A stretch of DNA of 11,184 bases from contig JAKSDN010001095.1 of NCBI GenBank assembly GCA_022360075.1, positions 1-11,184 on the forward strand, read 5' to 3'. Under the pieces are notes generated by a model. The model was not told the origin of the DNA. It ran no database searches and saw only the letters and a list, made by a program, of their open reading frames with translations. Shown one piece after another: positions 1 to 5,711 of this stretch. The stretch comes from Kiloniellales bacterium (GTDB taxonomy: Bacteria; Pseudomonadota; Alphaproteobacteria; Kiloniellales; JAKSDN01). Numbering within the stretch: the first letter of the stretch is position 1; each line of letters begins with the position of its first letter. A program made the translations under genes and the position numbers.

Positions 1-740
1 CGGTCGCGCAGTCGCGGCGCCAGGCCGCGGGCGGCCGTCATCAGGCCCTCGGTGCCCTCGAGGCAGCGGTCGATGACTTGGCGCAAGCCGGCCGAGGAGC
101 GCGGCTGGTCGAGCGCGGCGAGCGTCACGCCGGCCTCGGCCATCCAGTCTTGCGGCAGATAGACGCGATCAAGGTTGCGGTAGTCGTCCTGGCAGTCCTG
201 CAGGTGATTCAAGACCTGAAGCGCGCTGCACAGGGCGTCGGAGGCCGGGTAGTCGCCGGGATCCTCGCCATGCAGGTCGAGCAGGTAGCGGCCGACCGGG
301 TTGGCCGACTGCTCGCAGTAGCCCATGAGGTCGGGCCAGTCGTCGTAGCGCAGCTTGGTGGCGTCGCGCTTGAAAGCGGCGATCAGGTCGACGCAGTGCC
401 GGGTCGTGATCCCGGTCTCGATCAGGCTCTCGCGGATCCGGTAAGCCGTGACCAGCGCCGGGTCGCCCTCCGCCTCGCCGACGACCGCCTTCTCGAAGCG
501 GTCGAGGCGCGCGACCTTGTCGTCCGGGGCGAGCGCCGGGTTGTCGGCGATGTCGTCGATCGCCCGGGCGAAGGCGTAGAACCTCGCGACGTGTGGGCGG
601 AGCCGGGCCGGCAGGAGAAAGGAGCCGACCGGAAAATTCTCGTCGTCGGCGCCCTTGCCCGAAGGCGTTTCGACACCGGCAGGATCTGCGGCCTTGTCGA
701 GGAGCGGCGAAGGCGCCTGTGGTGTCGATGTCAGAGTCAT
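1..740 (-). CDS. hpnC: HpnC, hydroxysqualene-forming squalene/phytoene synthase family (3' end cut by window edge)
   Basis: Seen: the minus frame from ATG at 740 is open to the window edge and gives 246 residues; the C-terminus lies outside. Residues 35-50 read NFPVGSFLLPARLRPH, the typical HpnC opening. The first Asp-rich motif DDIAD is at 62-66 and the second, QDCQDDYRNLDR, is at 181-192. Both bind Mg2+ and diphosphate in this trans-prenyltransferase fold. Known: HpnC works with HpnD and HpnE, turning presqualene diphosphate into hydroxysqualene for hopanoid synthesis. GAGGG lies very close to the ATG (2-3 nt), so the ribosome site is not ideal. The first 33 residues are low-complexity and the start could be slightly later. 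hpnD and hpnE would be expected beyond position 1; this is inference. Family assignment is firm; a generic phytoene synthase is less likely given the QDCQDDYRNLDRVYLP block. Confidence 0.93.
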   Translation of the reverse strand, partial: MTLTSTPQAPSPLLDKAADPAGVETPSGKGADDENFPVGSFLLPARLRPHVARFYAFARAIDDIADNPALAPDDKVARLDRFEKAVVGEAEGDPALVTAYRIRESLIETGITTRHCVDLIAAFKRDATKLRYDDWPDLMGYCEQSANPVGRYLLDLHGEDPGDYPASDALCSALQVLNHLQDCQDDYRNLDRVYLPQDWMAEAGVTLAALDQPRSSAGLRQVIDRCLEGTEGLMTAARGLAPRLRD

Positions 741-966
741 GTCCCTCGGGCGTCCGCCTGCGGCCAGGGTCTCTCTCGTCTCGCTGGGCACTTTGCGGCT
801 TCGACGCGCTGCGATCGCTTAGCCCGCGCCCGCAACCTCGGCCCCGGCAAGACTAGCGGCTGGCCGTGCCCCCTTCCAGACCGTCTATGGTCATGGCCCC
901 GCTGAAACCCTGACCCGACGTCACGCGGCCCTTCCGGCGCCCGCCTGGGCCGGGCTCGGTCTTGGT
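741..966. other. Leader of hpnC / spacer after the dioxygenase gene
   Basis: 226 bp without a supported gene. On the minus strand it begins just after the dioxygenase stop with a short GC-rich hairpin (GCCCG...CGGGC) lacking a T-run, so termination is uncertain. The rest should hold the hpnC promoter, but I cannot point to a convincing -35/-10 pair. Minus-strand frames here are shadows. Confidence 0.5.
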
Positions 967-1749
967 TCAAACGCGAAAAACGTAGCTCTCGCCCTCTTCG
1001 CGTTCAATGTCCGGCGGAAAGTTGGCGCGCTTCTCGGCGAAGTAGCGCTCGCGGTGATCGCCCTCGCTCGCGCGGTTGTAGGTGACGTAGAGCACGCGGC
1101 GGGGACTTTCCGTCAGGTTGGGGCCCGAGCGGTGCGGGGCGTAGGAGTCGAAGAACATGGCATCGCCCGGCTTGGTCGGGCAGGCGACGAAGTCCATCTC
1201 CGCCATGGCCTCCTCGCTCAGCGGCTCCCAGAGCGCGCCGACGAGGCCCTTGTCATGCCAGCCGGCCACGACCTCGAGGCAGCCGTTCTCCGGCGTCGAC
1301 TCGTCGATCGAGACCAAGGCGGTGATGTAGAACGAGGCGTAGTCGTTCCAGCCGGCCTGCGCATCCTGGTGCGGCTTGAAGCCGTCGCCGCCGGGCATCT
1401 TGAAGTTGATCTTCTCCTTGAACAGCGCGGCCGGCTCGCCGAGCAGCTCGGCCGTGGCCTCGGCCATGCGCCCGCCGGTGAAGAGCCCTTCGAAGCCGGC
1501 GTGAAAGCCGGTGAAGTACTCGATGCGCTGGACCACCTTGTGGCCGGGCGCGCGCAGGTCGTCCTCATAGTAGACCATGTGGGCACCCGGCGTCTCCTGG
1601 CGGGCCTTGAGCTCTTCGGTCCAGGCGGTGATCTCGGCCATCTCCGCCGGGCCGTAGAAACCCGGCACGAAGACGAAGCCGTCGCGTTTGAAGGCGGCGA
1701 TCTGCTCGGCGCTCAGAATGCCCGAGGCCTTCTGTTGTATCGCGTGCAT
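967..1749 (-). CDS. Phytanoyl-CoA dioxygenase (PhyH) family Fe(II)/2-oxoglutarate oxygenase
   Basis: 260 residues, a normal length for bacterial PhyH proteins. The double-stranded beta-helix signature is complete. The iron facial triad is H127-Q-D129 (in PHQD) plus H206 (in APHRSG). An arginine for the 2-oxoglutarate carboxylate is at 217/218, 11 residues after the distal His, as in human PhyH. Such enzymes hydroxylate a substrate with O2 and 2-oxoglutarate, releasing succinate and CO2; most bacterial ones do not act on phytanoyl-CoA. The block FKEKINFKMPGGDGFKPHQD and the ENGCLEVVAG stretch remind me of proteins annotated as 2-aminoethylphosphonate dioxygenase (PhnY*), but that is recollection only. 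Start: AAGGA sits 5 nt before the ATG. The gene follows the HD gene by 65 bp, so co-transcription is possible; a weak CTATAG at about 1803-1808 could be a -10 of its own. Substrate unknown. Confidence 0.9.
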   Translation of the reverse strand: MHAIQQKASGILSAEQIAAFKRDGFVFVPGFYGPAEMAEITAWTEELKARQETPGAHMVYYEDDLRAPGHKVVQRIEYFTGFHAGFEGLFTGGRMAEATAELLGEPAALFKEKINFKMPGGDGFKPHQDAQAGWNDYASFYITALVSIDESTPENGCLEVVAGWHDKGLVGALWEPLSEEAMAEMDFVACPTKPGDAMFFDSYAPHRSGPNLTESPRRVLYVTYNRASEGDHRERYFAEKRANFPPDIEREEGESYVFRV

Positions 1750-1814
1750 GTCGTTCCTTGCCTAACCTCGTTGTCGTTCGATCTCGACCGCCGTTTCGAC
1801 GCTCTATAGCAAAG

Positions 1815-2393
1815 TCAGGCGGCAGCGTCGCGCGTCAGTTGATCGAAGCGCGCCAGATACAGCCTTTTGGCCTCGTCCGGCGGCCAGGTCTCGAGTCGGG
1901 CCTCGGCCGCCGGCAGCGACTCGAGGGCGCGCGGCCGGCCGAAGAACTTGCGCGCCTCGGCCTCGCCGAAGCCGGCGAGCTGCGTGGCCTCCAGATAGGC
2001 CGCCGCGCGGTCGGCCCGCTTGATCAGGACGCCGACCGTCGCGGGCAGTTCAGCGGGCAGGCCGAAGCGCAGATGAACCGCCGTCAGCAGACGCCGCTCG
2101 AGTGCCTTATAGTCGGTGCCGACCGCGGCCTTGAACGGCGTGATCAGGTCGCCGACCACGTATTCCGGCGCATCGTGCAGCAGCGCGGCCAAGCGCCATT
2201 TGGGGACTAGGTCCGCCTTAAACAAGCCTGCCAGGCGCTCGACGAGAAGGCAGTGCTGCGCCACGGAGAAGGCCCAGTCGCCCGTCGTCTGGCCGTTCCA
2301 GCGGGCGACCCGGGAGAGTCCCTGGGCGATGTCCTCGATCTCGACGTCGAGCGGCGAGGGATCGAGCAGATCGAGCCGGCGGCCCGAGAGCAT
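1815..2393 (-). CDS. HD-domain phosphohydrolase (YfbR/COG1896-like)
   Basis: 192 residues from ATG at 2393. HD metal ligands are visible: H47 (SVAQH), H73-D74 (LLHDAPEY) and D128 (KRADR), the pattern of mononuclear YfbR-type 5'-deoxynucleotidases and relatives. E77 after the HD pair is also typical. Probable role: metal-dependent removal of phosphate from a nucleotide; the exact substrate is not known for this alphaproteobacterial subgroup. Start is doubtful. No Shine-Dalgarno precedes 2393, and the frame stays open upstream to the stop at 2499-2501, encoding ...YERAWQRM. I recall the WQRMLSGRRLDLLDPSP block as conserved in relatives, which would put the true start further up. Candidates are a CTG at 2474, or ATG at 2512 if a one-base change lies in the G-run at 2480-2484. 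The dioxygenase gene follows after 65 bp. Confidence 0.88.
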   Translation of the reverse strand: MLSGRRLDLLDPSPLDVEIEDIAQGLSRVARWNGQTTGDWAFSVAQHCLLVERLAGLFKADLVPKWRLAALLHDAPEYVVGDLITPFKAAVGTDYKALERRLLTAVHLRFGLPAELPATVGVLIKRADRAAAYLEATQLAGFGEAEARKFFGRPRALESLPAAEARLETWPPDEAKRLYLARFDQLTRDAAA

Positions 2394-2531
2394 GCGCTGC
2401 CAGGCGCGTTCGTACCTGCGCGCTGCGGGTTTCGCGGAGCGTGCTTGCCGGACAGTTTTGGCTGTCGAGTTCAGTGAGACCCCCGCGCTAGTTGGTCGTC
2501 AGTAACGGTCATGACGATTGGACAGCTAGCT

Positions 2532-2648
2532 TGCGTCCTTCGAGACGCCCGCTGTCGCGGGCTCCTCAGGATGAGGTCTTTTCTCAATGCCACCAAAACT
2601 CTACCTCATCCTGAGGAGCGCCCCCAAGGGCGCGTCTCGAAGGACGCA
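2532..2648. repeat. REP/BIME-like double-hairpin inverted repeat, copy 1
   Basis: Two 46-bp arms (2532-2577 and 2603-2648) are inverted copies apart from their centres, separated by 25 bp. Each arm has the order GTCCTTCGAGAC, a 6-bp mini-hairpin with 4-nt loop, then CTCCTCAGGATGAGG. Mini-hairpins are 2547-2562 (GCCCGC/GCGGGC, loop TGTC) and 2618-2633 (GCGCCC/GGGCGC, loop CCAA). The same architecture and a similar spacer recur at 8389-8535. Palindromes with these ends are common between genes in alphaproteobacteria. Effects on termination or mRNA stability are inference. Confidence 0.9.
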
Positions 2649-2668
2649 CTATGGTGATGCAGCAAGTG

Positions 2669-2688
2669 TCGCCGTGTAAATCCGGCGA
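2669..2688 (-). terminator. Possible weak hairpin terminator after the glutamine amidotransferase gene
   Basis: A 6-bp stem (TCGCCG/CGGCGA) with an 8-nt loop lies 12 bp past the stop codon on the minus strand. There is no T-tract, so intrinsic termination is unproven. The larger palindrome just beyond could serve instead. Confidence 0.25.
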
Positions 2689-2700
2689 AACTCTGACGAC

Positions 2701-3558
2701 TCAATGCCGCAGGTTCGGCAGCACCTGTTGCGCGATCCAATTGCGCACCTCGGCCTGGCGGATGTCCGCGCTGGTGACGTCCTCGTCGATGCCGAGCAGC
2801 CAGGCGAGGTCCTTGCGGCCGGGGTCCTGGTGCAGCGCCTCGAGCTTGTCGACGTAGTCCTGCGCCGCCTCGAGGTCGCCGAAGAAGCCCATGCGGGTCA
2901 GCTTCTCCTTGCGGCAGTAGGTCAGGCGCGCCAGTTCGTGCAGGTCGTACTCGGGATGGTACTGCACGGCCCAGAACACGCCGCCCTGGTGCACGACCGA
3001 GACCGCCTGCATGTGCGAGTGGTCGTTCGAGGCCAGCAGGACCGCGCCGGGCGGCAGGTGGGTGATCTCGTCCTCGTGGCTGATGAAGGCGTCGAACACG
3101 CTCTTCTTGCCCTGGAACAGCGGATGGGCGCGGCCCTCCGGCGTCAGGCTGATCTTGCGGCCGATGCCCATCTCGCGGCCCTTGGGGCTGGCCGCGCCGA
3201 GCCCGCCGGCCGCCACCACGGCGATCTGCGCCGCCCAGCAGCTCCCGAAGCTCGGCACCTTGGCGGCGAAGGCTGCCTTGGCGAAGGCGACCTGCGGCTC
3301 GACCCGCGCGTCCTCCGCATAGATGGTCAGGCTCGAGCCGGTCCAGGCGATGCCGTCGTACTGGCCGATGTCGGCGCCTTCGGGCAGGGCCGAGTCCGGA
3401 TCGGCCGGGTAAACGATATCGGCCTCGGCGCCGGGCAGGCATTGCGCCAGCATCTGTGCGTAGAGCTCGCCGGCCGGCGTCGCGCCGCCGGCGCGCAGCT
3501 CCTCGCGCCCGGCCCGGGCGTAGCCGTCGACCACCAGGAAACGGGGATTGGCGCCCAT
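2701..3558 (-). CDS. Stand-alone class I glutamine amidotransferase-like protein
   Basis: 285 residues. Class I (triad) glutaminase features are present: a nucleophile-elbow cysteine, C107, in SFGSCWAAQ, and the paired H201 and E203 in QYHPEYD near the end of the domain. The oxyanion region GSSLTIY is at 74-80. This resembles the GMP-synthase-type GATase1 group, about 190 residues, followed by a roughly 80-residue helical tail (about 207-285). Known: such domains release ammonia from glutamine for a partner synthetase, or cleave gamma-glutamyl amides. No synthetase or ligase partner lies next to it, so it may be a gamma-glutamyl hydrolase or act with a distant protein. The triad is intact, so activity is likely. 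GGGAG sits 9 nt before the ATG. Only 16 bp separate it from the HAD gene upstream, so the two are almost surely co-transcribed. Substrate unknown. Confidence 0.88.
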   Translation of the reverse strand: MGANPRFLVVDGYARAGREELRAGGATPAGELYAQMLAQCLPGAEADIVYPADPDSALPEGADIGQYDGIAWTGSSLTIYAEDARVEPQVAFAKAAFAAKVPSFGSCWAAQIAVVAAGGLGAASPKGREMGIGRKISLTPEGRAHPLFQGKKSVFDAFISHEDEITHLPPGAVLLASNDHSHMQAVSVVHQGGVFWAVQYHPEYDLHELARLTYCRKEKLTRMGFFGDLEAAQDYVDKLEALHQDPGRKDLAWLLGIDEDVTSADIRQAEVRNWIAQQVLPNLRH

Positions 3559-3574
3559 GCTCGCTATCTCCCGC

Positions 3575-4336
3575 TCAGGCCGTCGCCAGGCGTTCGAGAG
3601 TCCCGGGCAGCTCGGCCGCGTGCGCGCAGATCGCGTCGGCCGAGCTCTCGGCGCTGCCGCGGTCCTTCACCGCGGTGAAGAGGACCGCCTTCATGCCGAG
3701 GGCCTGCGGTCCCTTCACGTCGTTGTGGTCGCGGTCGCCGATGTGGACCATGCGCTCGAAGGGCACGCCGTCGAGCGCCCGCGAGGCCGCCTCGAACATG
3801 CTGCGATGCGGCTTGGAATGGCCGACCTCGTCGGAGAAGGCGAAGCCGGAGAAGTGGTCCTTGACGCCGTGCAGCGCCAGCAGCTCGCGCAGGCAGTGTC
3901 CCGGCGAGACGATGGTGTCGGAGACGATGCAGAGCTTGTAGCGCTGGGCCAGGCTGGCGACCGCGTCGGCGATACCCTCGACGGCGTCGGGCGCGACCTC
4001 GAGCTCCATGCGTTCGTGCGCCCGCGCCAGGGCCTCGAAGCGCTCGGGCGCGAGGCTGCGGCCCAGCCCTTCGAGCAGCACCGACAATCGCTCCTGGATC
4101 GTCCAGGTCACGTGCTGGTCGTGCCAGACCTTGTTGAAGGCGGCATCGGCGACGTCATAGGCCTGGGCGACGGCATCATGGTCGATCGGCGCCGAGGCGT
4201 CTTCGTTCAGGGCCTCCCAGACCAGGTGGCGGCGCGCTTCCCTCTTCGGCCGCAGCCCCTGGGCCACGCGCCGCGGCTCGTCGGAATCGTCGCGGATGAT
4301 CGTGTCCCAGAGATCGAAGGTGACCGCCTCTATCAT
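3575..4336 (-). CDS. HAD superfamily hydrolase (subfamily IA-like) with Trp at the usual acid/base position
   Basis: 253 residues. HAD motifs in order: motif I TFDLWDT with nucleophile D8; an alpha-helical cap at roughly 15-120; motif II with S139 in CIVSD; motif III K175 in HSKPH; motif IV GDRDHND with D201 and D206. Odd point: the usual general acid/base Asp two residues after the nucleophile (DxD) is W10. This FDxW form occurs in a recognised set of HAD proteins and, as with the Tyr in haloacid dehalogenases, may signal chemistry other than simple phosphate-ester hydrolysis. The other motifs look functional. A GGGGGTAGCAAGGG stretch precedes the ATG. It follows the methionine-synthase-like gene by 87 bp and precedes the amidotransferase by 16 bp, consistent with one operon. 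Substrate unknown; phosphatase or dehalogenase are both possible. Confidence 0.9.
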   Translation of the reverse strand: MIEAVTFDLWDTIIRDDSDEPRRVAQGLRPKREARRHLVWEALNEDASAPIDHDAVAQAYDVADAAFNKVWHDQHVTWTIQERLSVLLEGLGRSLAPERFEALARAHERMELEVAPDAVEGIADAVASLAQRYKLCIVSDTIVSPGHCLRELLALHGVKDHFSGFAFSDEVGHSKPHRSMFEAASRALDGVPFERMVHIGDRDHNDVKGPQALGMKAVLFTAVKDRGSAESSADAICAHAAELPGTLERLATA

Positions 4337-4423
4337 GCCCTTGCTACCCCCTTTGCCCCAATCGCGGCGGGACCTTATCGCCGGGTCACGAGCGGGGCAA
4401 GATGCGGCCTGCCAGCCGGGAGG

Positions 4424-5488
4424 TCATGGGCCGAGGCGCTCGGCGGCGAGCGCGGTGCCCTCGATGCGGGCACGGATCTTGGCGAAGGCGATCTCGCGGG
4501 CGGTGGAGACGTCGTCGCCGAAGGGCGAGAAGCCACAGTCGTCGGTCGTGCCCAGGTGCGAAAGCGGGATGAACTCGGCCGCCTCCAGGATGCGATCGCA
4601 CACGGTCTCGGCGCTCTCGACCGCCGGGTCGATCGGGTCGATGACGCCGACGAAGACTCTCTGATCGGGCTTGCGCACCTCCTTGATGATCGCCAGGACG
4701 CGCGGCCGGTCTGCCTCGCTCGCCATCTGCACGAAGAAGCTGCCGGTCCGGAACTCGAAGAGATCGGGCAACAGTTCCGCGTAGTCGACGTCCGCGCTAT
4801 GAGTCGAGTCTTGATCGCCGCCCGGACAGGTGTGGACGCCGATCCGGCCGCGCTCGGCGTCGCTGAAGTGCGACAGCACACGGTTGTTGAGCGCCACGAA
4901 GTCCTTGAGCAGAGCGCGCGAGGGGTCGAGCTTGCAGGACAGGCGGCCCTCGGTGAAGTCGATCTGCACGCTCGCCGCGCCGGCCTCGAAGGCGCTGCGG
5001 ATGTCCTTGACGCACTCGGCGACCAGGTCGTCGATGAAGGCCTCGCGGGGATAGCCCTCGATGCCGTCGGCCGGGTAGAGCAGGCTGAGCGCCGAGGGCG
5101 CGATCACTGCCTGCTTGACCGGCCGCTTGGCATGGCGCCGCGCGGCCTCGGTGTAGCTGCCGGCGTAGCAAGTGTAGCGGAACGGTCCCGCCGTCAGGCG
5201 CGGGAGCTGGCGCGTGTGGCCGTCGGCGAAGGGGATCACCGCGCCGTCGGGCGCGAGCGTTTCCAGGCCGGCGATGGGATAGCTGGCGAAGCTGGGCTTC
5301 GACTGCTCGCCGTCGGTGATCACGGGCGAGCCGGTCGCCTCGAAAGCCTCGATGGTCTCCTTGACCGCGCGCTCGTAGGCTTCGGCCAACGCCGAGTCGT
5401 CGATCTTGCCGTCCTGATGGGTGGTCACCGCTGCCATCAGCCAGGCTGGCCGCGGCACGCTGCCGATCGGCTCCGTCGGGATCGTCAT
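4424..5488 (-). CDS. Cobalamin-independent methionine synthase II-like protein (MetE C-terminal domain homologue)
   Basis: 354 residues, the length of a single MetE catalytic barrel without the N-terminal half found in the roughly 750-residue enzyme. Zinc ligands typical of the family are visible: H219-T-C221 in GVHTCPGGD and C318 in TDDCGFSP. A glutamate ligand may be E245 or E258. The opening IGSVPRPAWL (8-17) and ITDGEQ (57-62) are standard for these COG0620 proteins. Family role: zinc-activated thiol methyl transfer. Full MetE uses methyltetrahydrofolate and homocysteine, while short homologues can use other methyl donors or have unknown substrates. AAGGGG lies 9 nt before the ATG. It heads a likely three-gene transcript with the HAD and amidotransferase genes, which does not resemble a methionine operon, so a true methionine synthase role is unproven. 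No cobalamin or SAM riboswitch is apparent upstream. Confidence 0.87.
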   Translation of the reverse strand: MTIPTEPIGSVPRPAWLMAAVTTHQDGKIDDSALAEAYERAVKETIEAFEATGSPVITDGEQSKPSFASYPIAGLETLAPDGAVIPFADGHTRQLPRLTAGPFRYTCYAGSYTEAARRHAKRPVKQAVIAPSALSLLYPADGIEGYPREAFIDDLVAECVKDIRSAFEAGAASVQIDFTEGRLSCKLDPSRALLKDFVALNNRVLSHFSDAERGRIGVHTCPGGDQDSTHSADVDYAELLPDLFEFRTGSFFVQMASEADRPRVLAIIKEVRKPDQRVFVGVIDPIDPAVESAETVCDRILEAAEFIPLSHLGTTDDCGFSPFGDDVSTAREIAFAKIRARIEGTALAAERLGP

Positions 5489-5603
5489 GCTGCATTTCCC
5501 CTTCTGATTCTTCGTTTTGCTGACAGTAGCGGCTCTGCCTGGACGCCGGAAGCGACGGATTGGTCAGCAGCTCTTCGTGCGAAGTCCGATGGTTTCGAGC
5601 GCT

Positions 5604-5655
5604 CCCCCCTCACCTTGCCTCTCCCCCACTGGAGGGAGAGGCAAGGTGAGGGGGG
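5604..5655. repeat. Perfect 22-bp inverted repeat, CCCCCCTCACC type
   Basis: Arms 5604-5625 and 5634-5655 are exact reverse complements (CCCCCCTCACCTTGCCTC... and its partner), separated by the 8-nt loop CCACTGGA. Such CTCACC...GGTGAG palindromes are frequent between genes in alphaproteobacteria. It lies between two same-strand genes and could act as a terminator or mRNA barrier despite lacking a T-run. Confidence 0.9.
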
Positions 5656-5668
5656 CTACGCTGGCAGC

Positions 5669-5694
5669 ATTCGATCACTTCTCGAAGATCGAAT
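5669..5694 (-). terminator. Possible hairpin after the amidohydrolase gene
   Basis: An exact 8-bp stem (ATTCGATC/GATCGAAT) with a 10-nt loop begins 17 bp past the amidohydrolase stop on the minus strand. There is no T-tract. With the stronger repeat at 5604-5655 it may separate the two transcription units. Confidence 0.25.
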
Positions 5695-5711
5695 CGCTCC
5701 AATCATCAGGC

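Larger units (their letters stand above)
2394..2700. other. Intergenic region: HD gene leader, double-hairpin palindrome, weak hairpin
   Basis: 307 bp between the glutamine amidotransferase stop and the HD gene. From 2394 to 2512 it probably encodes an N-terminal extension of the HD protein. From 2532 to 2648 it is a large inverted repeat, listed separately. From 2649 to 2700 it carries a small hairpin after the upstream gene. I see no clear promoter and no other gene. Confidence 0.6.
5489..5711. other. Intergenic region with inverted repeats upstream of the MetE-like gene
   Basis: 223 bp between the amidohydrolase stop and the MetE-like start. It contains a short hairpin close to the amidohydrolase stop (5669-5694) and a perfect 22-bp inverted repeat (5604-5655), both listed separately. 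The 115 bp nearest the MetE-like gene should hold its promoter, but no convincing -35/-10 pair stands out. Confidence 0.5.

Noticed and set aside
1815..2393. HD protein as PhnZ
   Set aside because: Only the four YfbR-type metal ligands are visible; the single further His (H107) is not at the spacing of the additional PhnZ ligands as I recall them.
2532..2648. Repeats considered as CRISPR array or insertion sequence
   Set aside because: They are paired inverted palindromes, not regularly spaced direct repeats, and no transposase or cas gene is present.
4797..5495. A 232-codon minus-strand frame inside the MetE-like gene
   Set aside because: Arg-rich shadow frame; the 354-residue frame carries the zinc-binding His and Cys.
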